From Berberis thunbergii (taxonomy: Eukaryota > Streptophyta > Magnoliopsida > Ranunculales > Berberidaceae), in contig QNQO01000557.1 of NCBI GenBank assembly GCA_003290165.1, forward strand, positions 603,720 to 667,719: 64,000 nt of DNA, written 5' to 3'. A program made the position numbers and the translations under genes. The notes below the pieces were generated by a model. It made no database searches. It had not been told where the DNA came from and saw nothing but the letters and a program-made list of their open reading frames with translations. Positions 53,176-64,000 of this stretch are shown here, in pieces. Position 1 is the first letter of the stretch. Each line of letters opens with the position of its first letter.

Positions 53176-54594
53176 CGGGTTGTAGCAAAATCAAGGATCT
53201 AGGGCATGGTATAAATCCTTCTTTATTCAATCATGTTTAGAATCCCAACTTGAATTTTAAGATTCATGATTCGAATTCAAAATTTCAAAAAGCCTTGATG
53301 TTTCGATGTTTTGATCGCATTGCTTTGCGCATTCGTTTGTAAATTATACTTATGGTTGCTGAACATCACAATGCCATAGTTCATTGGCAATTTAACTGAT
53401 GCTTAGAAGTTCCTGATATTAAAAAGTTGAAAAAAAATGCTATCAACAAAGATAAAACTTGTGGTTGTCATCACGTCTCAAACACTTTTGGTAGGTTTTC
53501 TGAAATGTTTATGCATTAAGTCGTATTGCTCTTTCGCTTATCTACTTTTGGTTGAAGCTTCCATTTCTCTTTGACAATTTAGATATTGCACGTAAATTAA
53601 AAAAAAACTTGCAAGTTCTGAAGAGCCTGACAATGGTGGTGTCAGGCCATTTTGAGTTGTGCTTAATTTTCCCCAGAACTGGGCACAAACCTTTTTTCAT
53701 GTGGAAAAAGCTCAAGACTAACTCAACTTATGAATAATGCGGTTGATAGGACATGACCTGTTTATGGATTAAATCTTATTAACCTGACACAATATGACCC
53801 ATCAAATACTTATTACTTTGGGAACCTGATTATCTATCAATCGGGTGCAACCTTACAAGTAAAAATTTAGTGATTGAAACCATACATGATCCAAAATCCC
53901 AAATAAATGGATAACAGGTTAAGTAGGGTGATGTGAAAATGACATGAAACCATTAAGGCTCGAGACATGGGGGATCCCCACACCAATTCACCAAAAGTGG
54001 TCTACCCAAACAATGCTTCAACATAGGACTTGTGTCGTTCAATATATGATATTTCGAGAAATAAATAACAAAATGTACATAAAAGAATCAATAATGAAAA
54101 TATCTTACTACACTGGTTTCTGGAAGAACCTTAGACATCGTCTAAATCAAGACAAGTATGTTGCTAATGAAGCATTTGAGAAAGTAATAGAATATCAACT
54201 CAAAAAAGTATTATGGGAATAATTTATAGTTTTTTTTGTTTAAGAAAGGGTGCTATGCTATGGTTGTCGACCAAGTGGTTCTTGTAGTTGCATCCATGGA
54301 TGCTACTGATTGGTGGGCAACACATGGATCAAAAACCCTGAATTGGCCGAGTTGGCTTAAAGGAATGGGCTCAACTAATATCTAGTCCATTAGCTAAACA
54401 AAATTTGAGCACATGCTCATTCATTCCCAGTGTGAGAAACAACTAATTTCTACAAGAGTAATAAATTGGTTTTCACCATCCAAATACCCGTTTCCGATTG
54501 TGTTGGTGTGAAACTATAGGAATGGGACTTTTAAGAAAATGATTTCAACATATTGGGAGACCCAGAGAGGTCACGGTTAGATGTTTAACATCAC
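53176..54594. other. No gene recognised
   Basis: Several short open frames without domains. 53944-54222 is open for 92 codons but matches nothing I know. It leads into the Gypsy integrase remnant and may be its decayed upstream pol region. Confidence 0.3.
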
Positions 54595-55045
54595 CGGGTT
54601 ATAATTCAGCTTTTGTGGCGGTTGACTGATTTTCCAAGATGGCTCGCATTATTCTTGCCGGAAAATTGATGATGCTCTACATGTGCTAATTTAAATTTTC
54701 GGAAGTGGTCATCTTAATGGTGTTCCTCGGAGCATTGTGCTTGATCGTGATACAAATTTTACAAGAGAGTTTTGGAAGACTTTCAGGCATGTTTGCATTG
54801 TTCTTTGAAGTTCTCCAATGCATTTGACTCACAGGCGATGGACGGACAAAAGTTGTTAATAGGAGGTTGGATGACCTTTTGCATTGTTTGGTGGCGGAAC
54901 ATGTGGTTCTTGACCTTTTGTTTTGCCTCATGCTGAGTTTGTGCATCATAATGCAGGGAACAAAAGTATGGGACATTCACCTTTTCAAATTGTGCAGGTT
55001 TTTCTCCATTGTTCCCGTTGATTTGGCACATGGACTAGTATGGGC
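54595..55045 (+). pseudogene. Ty3/Gypsy integrase core remnant
   Basis: With stops and frameshifts the plus strand reads AFVAVD, stop, FSKMARII, NGVPRSIVLDRDTNFTREFW, then DGRTKVVNRRLDDLLHCLVA, EFVHHNAGN and GHSPFQIV. This is the integrase catalytic core: the first Asp in AVD, the second in LDRD, and the usual Glu in T-E-VVNR changed to Lys (TKVVNR). No RT or LTR is recognised around it. The satellite-like array starts immediately after. Confidence 0.8.
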
Positions 55046-55064
55046 CCGGTAAATAGCGATGCAA

Positions 55065-58000
55065 ATGACAATATTAAATGACCCTGTTTCCCTCACATAG
55101 GTTCGGGGATAGACTCGACTCCAATTGTATTTAAAAGCACAGATAGACCCGTCTCTATATTTAATATTGTCCAACCTGAATTCTTAGTTGGCAAATATTA
55201 AAAGCAACCCTCTTTGCCTTTAACTGATTCTCGGCGATTAAATCGCGACTCCATGTATTAAAAGCGGGATAAACCCAACTCATTTTAATTATTTCGCTTT
55301 AAAATTCTTGGTTTGCAAATATAAAAGATTGTGTTGGCCTCACGGTAAGTGGTTTAATATTTGGCGCATAAGTTGGGTTCTGGCATAAAACCCGAACTAA
55401 GCATTGTTATTAAGAACATGGGATAAGCCCAGAAGTGGGCTTCGGATAGATCGACTCCATTTTTAAATTTTCAACCATAGAATTCTTAGTTGACAATATT
55501 TAAGGACCAGTTGCCTCACAGTTTGTCGAGATAGACCCGACTCCATTTGTATTGAAAGACGGGATAGAACCGTCTTCATTTTATTGTTGTGAACTTTAAA
55601 TTCTTGGTTGGCCATGTTAAAGATCGTATTGCTTCACATTGTCACTATATTTGGCTCAAAATGGTTCGGAGATAGACTCGACTCCATTGTATATAGAACA
55701 TGGGATAGACCCAGAAATGGGTTCAGGTTAACCTGATTCCATTATATTAAAAGATGGGATAAACCTGAAAATGGTTTCGGAATAGACCTGACTCCATTGT
55801 ATTGTAAGAAGGATAGATCCGACTCTAGTTTAATATTGTCAATCTGGAATTCTTAGTTTGGCAATATTTTTTTTGGAAGGCGAGCTGGGTTTTAAGATCC
55901 CATAACCTATCAACTGGGCGACCTATAGGTCAACACCCATTAGAAAGTAACCATGCCGCAGGTGAGATTTGAAGCTAGGACGTGGGGGACAACCCACACA
56001 GCTCTAACCATTAGACCATAACACCATTGGCAACTAAAAGACCCCGTTGCCTTATTAAAGACCTGTTGGCAATATTAAAAGACCCTGTTGCCTTATTAGT
56101 TCGGGATAAACACGACTCCAATGTATTAAAAGATGGGTGACCCGTCTCCATTTTAATATTTTAGACCTAGAATTCTATTTGGCAATATTAAAAACCATGT
56201 TGCCTCACTAGATTCGGGATTGTTGTGACTCCATTCGATTTAAAAGACGGGATAGACCCGTCTCCATTTTACTAATTGTTAGCTTTAAATTCTTGGTTGC
56301 ATTATTAACATCGTTTTGCCTTACGTAGTCGCAATATTTGGCTCAAAAGTGTATTCGGGATTGACCCGACTGCATGTATTAAAGACGAGATAGGCCCGTT
56401 ACCATTTTAATATTGTCAACTTGGAATCTTTAGTTGTCAATATTAAAGGACCCTGAAAGGCGGATAGACCCGTTTCCATTTTAATATTGTCAACCTGGAA
56501 TTCTTAGTTGGTAATATTAAAGGAACATGTTGCCTCACTAGATTCAGGATAGACTTGACTCCATTGTATTAAAATACGGGATATATCCGTTTTAATTTTA
56601 ATATTGTCAACCAAGAATTCTTAGTTGGTAATATTTAAGAACCCTATTGCCTCATTAGATTCAGGATAGTCCCGACTCCATTGTGTTAAAACGGGATAGA
56701 CCCATCGCCATTTATTATTGTCAGCTTTAAATTCTTTGTTTCCAATATTAAAGATCGCGTCGCCTCATGTAGTCTCTATATTTGACACAAATGTTGGTTC
56801 GGGATAGACTCGACTCCATTGTATTAGAACATGGGATAACCCTAGGAGTGGGTTCAGGATATACCCTACTCCATTTTAATATTGTCGATTGGGAATTCTT
56901 AGTTGGCTATCGTAAAGATCTTGTTGCCTCACTAGGTTCGGGATAGACCCGACCATTGTATTAAAGGACGGGATATAATCATCTCCATTTAATATTGTAA
57001 GCTTTAAATTCTTGGTTTGCAATGTTAAAGATCGTGTTGCCTCACGTAGTCGATATATTGGGCTCAAAAGTGGCTTCGGGATGACTCGACTCCATTGGAT
57101 TAGAACATGGGATAGACCCAGAAGTGGGTCTAGAAAGACCCGACTCAATTGTATTAAAAGATGGGATAGACCAGACTCCATTTAATATTTTCAACCTGAA
57201 ATTCTTAGTTGACAATACTAAATGTCCCTGTTGCCTTGTTAGTTCGGGATAGACTTAACTCCATTGTATTAAAAGACGAGATAGACCCGTCTTCATTTTA
57301 TTGTTGTCAACTTTTTAATTCTTGGTTGGTTATATTAAAGAGCGTATTGGCTCACGTAGTCACTATATTTTGATCAAATGGGTTCGGGATAGACTCGACT
57401 CCATGTATTAGAACATGGGATAGACCCAAATGTGGGTTCGGGATTGACCTAATTCCATTGTACTAAATAAGGGATAGACCGAAAATGGGTTCGAAATAGA
57501 CCTGACTCCAATTTACTAAAAGAGGGGATAGACACGACTCCATTTTAATATTATCAGCCTGAAATTCTTAGTTGGCAATATTAAAGGACTTGTTGCCTCA
57601 TCAGGTACAGGATAAACCCACCGACTCCAATTATTAAAAGATTAGATATACCCATTTCCTTTATAATATTGTCAACCTGGAATTCTTAGTTGGCAATATA
57701 AATAACCCTGTTGCCTCACTAGATTCGGGATAGACGCGACTCCATTGTATTAAAGATGGAATAGACCCGTCTCCATTTGTTATTATCAGCTTTAAATTCT
57801 TGGTTTGCAATATTAAAGATCATGTTGCTTCACGTAGTCGCTATATTTGGCTCAAAAGTGGTTTGGGATAGACCCGACTGCATTGTATTAAAAGACGGGA
57901 TAGACCCGTCTCCATTTTAATATTGTCAACTTGGAATCTTTAGTTGTCAATATTAGAGTACCCTGTTGCTTAACTAGATTCGGATAGATTCAAATCCGTT

Positions 58001-58085
58001 GTATTAAAAGCGGGATTAGATCCGTCTCCATTTTAATATTGTATTAAAAGTCGGGATAGACCCGTCTCATGTATATTATTGTAGT
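55065..58085. repeat. Satellite-like tandem array, about 3 kb
   Basis: Some 25 degenerate units of about 115-120 bp. Typical pieces, in order: TTCGGGATAGACCCGACTCC, ATTGTATTAAAAGACGGGAT, AGACCCGTCTCCATTTTAAT, ATTGTCAACCTGGAATTCTT, AGTTGGCAATATTAAAGGAC, CCTGTTGCCTCACTAGA. A variant half-unit (CACGTAGTCGCTATATTTGG then CTCAAAAGTGGGTTCG) alternates with the basic one, suggesting a longer higher-order period. GACGGGATAGACCCGTC within the unit is a near-palindrome. Copies are about 80-90% alike with many small deletions. No coding potential. Confidence 0.88.
55865..56026 (-). mobile_element. tRNA-derived SINE inside the array
   Basis: On the minus strand a tRNA-like head carries an A box (TGGTCTAATGGTTAGAGC) and a B-box-like GCTTCAAATC about 35 bp further. 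It is followed by a tRNA-unrelated body and an A-rich tail (TTCCAAAAAAAA). The array unit is interrupted exactly here, and TTGGCAA occurs on both sides (55858-55864 and 56027-56033), a likely target duplication. Length is about 162 bp, usual for plant SINEs. Confidence 0.75.
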
Positions 58086-60184
58086 ATGTATATTTAGTAA
58101 TAAGGGGGTGTCACTTAGCCCATAGTGAGCAGTATCTTAGAAAAAAATAGGGTTCATTAATAGTTAGTTCAAATTGTAACTTCAAGAAACTAGGATTCTT
58201 TGCATGAATAAACTAGGGTTTTGTTTTCTTTCATTCAGATCTTGATTAATCTATTTACATGATATCATCCGTTGCGCCTAATCTTGCAAAATCCGATCAA
58301 ATGATCCCTTTCCAAGAAAGTACTTCAAATCTTTCTAATTTGGTGAATGCTTTAGTAACAGGGATACCATACAACATGCAATAAAAAAGGAGTAGGCTAA
58401 GGCGTACTTCTCAAATACACATTAAAAAATTATCAATGGAAATATACATTTTTTCTAGAGAGTAAAATCTATATTATCCAAGAAAACAATCTATTACATG
58501 ACCAAGACACCAACCTATTACAAACGAAGACCATTCAAAGAGTTTTTCAAAGATATATAAAAATTTCCTTTGTTGATCAACAAATTCTTAAATTTCACTC
58601 TCTTCTAGTCTCTAGACTAGGACTTGTCATCCCCAAATGTTATACAAGGACCGTCACTTTTATAAGTTGCTTTTGACAAGCTGATTTTCTTTTTCATCCA
58701 TCGTACTCGACAACTAGTAAAATATGTAATAGTTCTATTCCTTACAACATGTTTCAATTTTTCCACTAGCGAATGGAGAACGCTAAAGAACTCCATTCAT
58801 ACTTCTTGAGATAAAATGCACTTCGTAAAGGTCACGCCACACTCTTAACATGTATTTGAATTCTCAGACCTCTTGTTTTGAACACTCTTTCAAAACATTT
58901 CATTTCAAAGAGGGTACTCGGAAAACAGATTGTGATGAACTAAGTTATAATCAAGTGTTTTCAAGGAAGCATATGCAAAGTTAATTATTAACTTATTGAG
59001 CAAATAAGCACATTATTTCTAAACCTCAATATTGACCAATTCATGTTGACAATGATATCTGCATTTCTAATGTAAAGTTAAATTTTACATTAGAAGCCTG
59101 CTGCAATTCCAGCGTAATTTTAATTTTCTTTAGTGTTTTATTTTTCATTTCCTTTAGTCTTTTCCTTCGTCGTCATTTTGTAGCTGCTGGTTGATGTAAG
59201 CCTTGTGTAAAATGTCCTATCTTTTGAAGGCAGATTAATAAAATTTTTTTTCATTGAATTGCTAGTGTATTTTGTTTGTTATCCATCTGTGCATAAAAAG
59301 ATAAAAGAAATAACAATATGAAATGGTGTAGGTAGCTTGAAAGGTTCTTATTTCCATGATAATAACATGAGTTTTGTGGTCCTATCTGTTTGGTATTGCT
59401 AGTTAAGGAAACTTTTTCTTGTAGAAGTGCAAGTAAAAATCACTTTCAGGTAGAGGTACTTTCTGAATGCAAATAAATATCGTTTGGATGATCACAAAAT
59501 ATCTGACGGGGTAAAGCCTTGATATGAGTGACTCTCTCCGTGAACAAGACAATATTTGGTGCTCATTACGGTAATTGGCACTGCTTGCAATTTTGTTCAA
59601 GTCCAATAAATTGCAGGCAGGTGAGTATGCATGTAGTAAAAAGCTAGTTAAAAATTGATTACAAGCTTGGATTTTTGAGAAATCAACCATGATGTGGTGG
59701 AAGTGAATGGTTGTTGTTAAGATGGGATGCGGACAAATCTAAAGTGGGTGGTAATATACGGAATATGAACATTCTATTACCTGAAGCACGTTAGTATCCG
59801 ACCTCTCAGCCAATCACATCTCTCTTGCTCGCTCTGCTCTGCTCTGCTCTTCAACATGAAAACGGAAATGCAGCAGCAGTAGGAGATGGACTTGATCTGT
59901 GAAAAGCCTAGATGTTTCAAGATGGAGAGAAAATCTGTAGTGGCTTTAAAGCTAAAAGGATAAATTGCGGATAAGCTTCTCCAATTCATCCCAACCTAAC
60001 TGACCACGTTCTCGCTGTAATCCTTTCTTCCATTTATTTATTATTCACTCTATTATCCATTTTTTTTACTCCCGAACACATTGCATTTCAGAAAGATAGA
60101 GAGTTGGAGGAAGAGAAGATTGATGTTGAATGTTGAAAGATGTAGGAAAGGTGGGTTTTCTTTCTACGAAACTCTCTCATATTC
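58086..60184. other. No gene recognised
   Basis: 2.1 kb of AT-rich sequence. It includes an inverted repeat at 59065-59095 and a CTCTG/CTGCTC run near 59835-59850. No domain on either strand. Confidence 0.4.
59065..59095. repeat. Short perfect inverted repeat
   Basis: TTCTAATGTAAA at 59065-59076 and TTTACATTAGAA at 59084-59095 with a 7-base loop. It could form a hairpin in RNA or DNA; there is no T run to suggest a terminator. Confidence 0.6.
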
Positions 60185-60479
60185 ATTCTGTTACGATCCT
60201 AGTCATGGACCGTCTCTTTCTGGACCGCTCGGGTTTTGAGAAAATTGGTTGTTTCATGACAATTAGTATTAGAGTCAAACTCGACATGGTTTGATTCCCG
60301 ACAGGAGCGACCTATACCTGCTAGGTGAAAAAAACTCATCGGGTCAGTGTGGATATAGTAGGCCAACAAGGACATCAACTTTGGAAGGGGCAATGTCAGT
60401 CATGAACCTTTTTCTCCTGAACAACTCAGGCTTTTAGGAGAATTGGTTAGTTCATGACACATTCATCATTTCTCAGCTC
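60185..60479. repeat. Unassigned repeat-like segment with paired blocks
   Basis: A block of about 45 bp (TCGGGTTTTGAGAAAATTGG then TTGTTTCATGACAATTAG) recurs as CAGGCTTTTAGGAGAATTGG then TTAGTTCATGACACATTC about 200 bp later. Possibly a short element, not identified. Confidence 0.35.
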
Positions 60480-60499
60480 AGGTAACAATCTATTCGTCT

Positions 60500-60850
60500 T
60501 CTTCTTTTTGTAGAGTTTCAATGGTTTTTTAGGGTTTAATAATGTTTTCTTTCCGTCGAGTTTCAATGTTTCTTTAGGGTTTAATCATGTTTTATTTCTG
60601 TTGAATTTCGATGCTACTTTAATAGAGTCTGAAAGACTTTAAATCATGGATTTTAATAGAGTCTGAAAGACTTTAAATCCCATGGATTTTAATAGAGTCT
60701 GAAAGACTTTACAGAATTCACTGGATTTTAATGGATTTTAAGTGACTGGATTTTGTGGAATTTACAGAATCCACTGGATTTTAATGGATTTTTACTATTG
60801 AAATTTCTGAGCTTTATAAAGGATTGTTATGGATTTCTATTGATTCTTAT
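60500..60850. repeat. Subterminal-type tandem repeats beside the Harbinger element
   Basis: Two copies of a GAGTTTCAATG...TTTAGGGTTTAAT unit are followed by three copies of TTTTAATAGAGTCTGAAAGA plus CTTTAAATC (period about 37-40 bp), then CACTGGATTTTAATGGATTT units. They lie downstream of the transposase gene and may be the terminal region of that element. I could not define the inverted ends. Confidence 0.5.
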
Positions 60851-61141
60851 AAATTTCTGTAAATTCTTATGAATATGTTATTAATCATAGGAAGTTATAA
60901 AATAATGTCACCTACATTGTCATCCATATCAACACAAATCATAAAATATTCCTCAAATATCAATAAAACAATCGTTTGTATGCTACGTGAATTTTTTTCA
61001 AATTAAAAAAAATTCACTGAACATTGAATATGGTCCAAAAGTAATACAAATAACTATTTTTCTTTTGAAAGGAAGAAATAATGCAAAAAATTCTCCAATA
61101 AAAAATAAATACATACATAAATAAAATACTCTCTTTATTGC
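60851..61141. other. AT-rich stretch between repeats and transposase
   Basis: Noncoding, presumably 3' flank of the transposase gene within the element. Confidence 0.4.
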
Positions 61142-62522
61142 TCATCGCTGACTCCCGACACTCACAGCATCTCCCCACATATCTGAAGCTATAGTTGCTC
61201 TCCATTCATTAGCATTCTCTCGTTGTTGATCTTGCGTTGAAAAATTCTCTTCTTCTTCTTCTTCTTCCAATGGTGATGAAGGTTCGTCGTCTTCTTCAAT
61301 TGGAAATTCATCAGAACGACACTCTTTACGAAGAAAGTTGTGCAATGCTACACGCTAGCACTAACTCCACTTGTGTTTTATATGGAAATGGAGGCGCAGA
61401 CTTAAAAATTGTAAATCGTGATTTAAATATACCAAATATCCTCTCAATTACGTTTCTCAATGACGCATGACGAAGATTGAACAACTCAGCTGGATTTTCA
61501 GGGTCGCGACCATGACCAGCAAAATCTCGGAGATGATATCGAACACCTCGAAATGGAGCTAAAAATTGGGACGATTTGCAAATCCACAGTCAACTAAGAA
61601 ATATTTTCCTGAAAATTCACCACACAAACAATTAGAGTATCAATAATAAACACACGATAATAGAATAAAAGAAATAAATATGTACCTTGTGGGACATGAA
61701 GTCTGTTACTACTCCTTGACAAAGCATCATTTAACACTTTAGAATCATGTGCTGAACCTTCCCATCCACTTAGAACGTATATGAATTCCAAATCAAAGTT
61801 ACAAGCAGCTAATACATTTGTGATTTATTTCCGTGACGATCACGATAACTAGCAACTTCACGCCCTGTTACCATTGCATGTATGTGTGTGCCATCAATAG
61901 CTCCGATGCAATCCTAAAATAAAATCACGATTTCACAAAATAACAAAAAAAATAACAATAACAGTAAAAAAAAAAAAAATTTAGTACATACCTTAAAGTA
62001 AGGGTAAAATCGTGTACTCTCCAATATTTTAACTGGCGTTGTGGATCTTGGTTTGGCCATCATCTCTGGTGCTATTGTGTTTAAGGTCATGAGAACTTTG
62101 TTGAAATTTTTGCTTGTTGCGAAATGTGATCTCTTAAATGTGTCTTCAGTTTGACAATATCGAGAATTTTGACCAACAGTAAGCAAAAATGTTGCAAGCA
62201 TTTCTTCAACACATATGAATCTTGTGTCTTTCAAATTTGTTTTCTCTCTAACAATATTGCATAGCTTCATAAAGACATCAGGATACATACGATATAACTG
62301 TCGAAAGTGTTGAGGATCCTCACCTAATACTTTATGTATATAATTGTATCCAGTTCTTGTAATTGGTCGTCGGATTGGACGTTCAACACGTTCAACATGG
62401 TCGTCATCTATTATACTCAATAATGCATTTAAAACTTTAGTGGTTGCTTCAATTGCCACCATTAACAACTTTATGGTTTCATAATACATTTCCTCCAATT
62501 CTTCGTCTTCCATTTGAGACAT
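61142..62522 (-). pseudogene. PIF/Harbinger DDE transposase (HARBI1/DDE_4 type), frameshifted
   Basis: Exon 1 (62522-61992, 177 codons) starts MSQMEDEELEEMYYETIKLL and contains CVEEMLATFLLTVGQNSRYC, the N-terminal helical domain, with a GT donor. Exon 2 (61913-61686) has DCIGAIDGTHIHAMVTGREV (first catalytic Asp in AIDGTH) and LSGWEGSAHDSKVLNDALSR (second Asp). Exon 3 (61608-61142) has KYFLVDCGFANRPNF, YHLRDFAGHGRDPENPAELF, NLRHASLRNVIERIFGIFK (catalytic Glu) and an acidic tail. About 405 residues in all, normal for the family. Frame breaks: one A missing after KSQ in exon 2, one T missing after RPNF, and two bases missing after VLAC. All three catalytic residues remain. The partner gene lies just upstream in the same orientation. 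Confidence 0.88.
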
Positions 62523-62811
62523 TATATAAAATCACCTAAATAAATGAATCGCATAATTAGAAATAAAAATCAACATACACCTTTTTATGTTTAGCCAATA
62601 CAAAATTGAGTGAGCTAACACTAAAAATTAATATATCACCTAATTGCACATAAATAAAAGTATAATATTAAAACAAACAAGTCATAACATTGACCAAATT
62701 CTTAAACACAATATCCAAAAAAAAATCTTAACCAAAATTCCAACATAAGATAAAAACATTAATAGTTTCAAGACACTCGAAAATGTTAAACATTATACCA
62801 AATACCCATAC
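62523..62811. other. Spacer between the two Harbinger genes
   Basis: AT-rich, 289 bp. Contains nothing recognised. It may serve as the transposase promoter. Confidence 0.4.
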
Positions 62812-63839
62812 TCATTCCATATTGTACTGTATCCACGCCAAACGCTCTTCAAGTGACATTTTCACAAATGCGTCTTTCATTCCCAACTTGTTAGCCAATT
62901 CAAGTGTTTTGAAACGAGCATGATTATCCATGTTTGGAATCTCTTTGATACAATTCCAAATGTTGTCTTTCTCTCTATCATGTTCTCTTTTTTCATTAGG
63001 CCGTGTATTCCTTGAATTTCACTGGCAATTGTACTAATTGAATCCATGCCAGCACAAACTTTTTCTAGAAGATCAGCTCGAGTGGTCTCAATTGGGGTAC
63101 CATATGTTTGACGCTCTGTTCTAGCTTTATTTCTTGGAAAAAGCTTTTCAGTAGGGGCCTCCAAATTTGTATCTAGGAAAGATGGTGAAGCATAATCGTT
63201 AAGTGACAGAGTTTGGTCTGAGTTTTCGTAAACCTCATTGTTATCATCGAACATGTTTTTCATTTTCTTCAAGTCCATATGTTCTAGCATCGGTACCATC
63301 ACCCAATCCAAGTGCATTTTTTCCCAACAGCTGTTCCATTGCCAAAAATAATTTGCAAATCCTCGTAATCTTCAAATGATCCATTGCGAAGATTTTTCAT
63401 GTTTGGTGGGACTGTTAAAAATAAGAACAAAAATATATTATTAATACTATGAAGGTGTAATTTTCAATATAAAATAAAATTAAACATAAATAAAATATCA
63501 CCTTAAAGTAATCTTCCCATATTTCATTATCAGCCGTGAACTTTTTGAAGACAGCATCCCATCCAAATCCAGAAACTATAGCGCAAAGGTCAGCAAAGTT
63601 TGATATTGGTTCTTAAACCATTTCATTCGGTTCTGACTAGTGTTTATAGTTTTTGGCACCCTAGCTTTTCATTGAGAATTGGAAGTATTCTTGGTTTTCT
63701 ACTGTCTGCTTGCTTATTGCACCATTAGCATCAGCCACACATGTTTGATGCCATCAACAAGTAAATCCTAACAACATCTATGCTCTCTTGCAAGGATCCA
63801 CTGGTTATATTGCCCCTTTCCTTGTTTTGAATCTCCCAT
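62812..63839 (-). pseudogene. PIF/Harbinger partner protein (Myb/SANT-like), frameshifted
   Basis: The likely start at 63839 reads MGDSKQGKGQYNQW, then LLVDGIK. MKWFKNQYQT and SGFGWDAVFKKFTADNEIWE, DYFK form the Myb/SANT-like trihelix. After an intron come NLRNGSFEDYEDLQIIFGNG, then a linker (TLSLNDYASPSFLDTN), and the C-terminal IKEIPNMDNHARFKTLELAN, KLGMKDAFVKMSLEERLAWI, QYNME with a stop at 62812. In this superfamily the partner binds the element's ends and helps the transposase. At least three frame breaks are seen, including an extra A after GTAVGKK. Confidence 0.8.
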
Positions 63840-64000
63840 TTATGATGCTACTAGATAACAAGTTTCAAAATTTAAAATAAATCACAAAGTAGATAATACT
63901 AATCTATATAAAATAATGACAACTACCAATTTATAAACATTAAATTGTTAATAAATATCAAAATATATAAATAAACAATATCAACATATATAAACATTAA
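63840..64000. other. Window edge, upstream of the Harbinger partner gene
   Basis: AT-rich sequence. No terminal inverted repeat could be seen before the window ends. Confidence 0.35.

Overview
The window is nuclear DNA of a flowering plant, most likely a woody eudicot. The evidence is AT-rich DNA, GT-AG introns, plant-type proteins (SnRK2 kinase, alkaline/neutral invertase, polyamine oxidase, plastid cysteine desulfurase) and plant transposon families (Copia, Gypsy, LINE, CACTA, hAT, PIF/Harbinger, SINE). I cannot name the species. No intact protein-coding gene is visible. Nearly every recognisable coding piece is a transposon remnant, a captured exon fragment or a frameshifted gene. All calls come from reading the sequence and from remembered family motifs; no database search was possible.

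Layout. 1-2417: right-hand part of a CACTA-type element whose interior carries transportin exons. 2418-8014: Gypsy-like spacer remnants and two tandem copies of a short repeat. 8015-14336: an exon of a receptor-like kinase split by a 6.1-kb Copia element (8088-14179) with 1.23-kb LTRs, a 5-bp target duplication and almost no coding capacity. 17160-17553: the end of a second, different CACTA element. 17554-23649: LINE and Gypsy debris.

23650-33669: the centrepiece. This is a 10.0-kb CACTA element bounded by degenerate TIRs and a matching 3-bp duplication (CTA). Between its subterminal repeats lie exon-intron fragments of at least seven unrelated genes: the ATP10 assembly factor, alkaline/neutral invertase, a Ca-binding endonuclease/exonuclease/phosphatase protein, polyamine oxidase, SnRK2 kinase, LETM1 and ER metallopeptidase 1. 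All lie in the same orientation, which makes it a Pack-CACTA. It lies beside a Gypsy gag-protease remnant with one LTR (33670-36510, minus strand).

37422-39906: two hAT-type non-autonomous elements. 40019-48449: eleven exons of a SAICAR synthetase (purine biosynthesis) gene with intact splice sites but four single-base frameshifts and no final exon. Its large intron holds a LINE into which two hAT MITEs have inserted. 49692-50401: another MITE. 51502-51660: an orphan plastid cysteine desulfurase exon. 54595-58085: a Gypsy integrase remnant followed by a 3-kb satellite-like array carrying a tRNA-derived SINE. 60480-64000: a PIF/Harbinger element with both genes, a DDE transposase and a Myb/SANT-like protein, on the minus strand.

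Many of the frameshifts are one-base changes in short homopolymers, in genes of unrelated origin. Some of the 'pseudogenes' may therefore reflect uncorrected long-read assembly errors.
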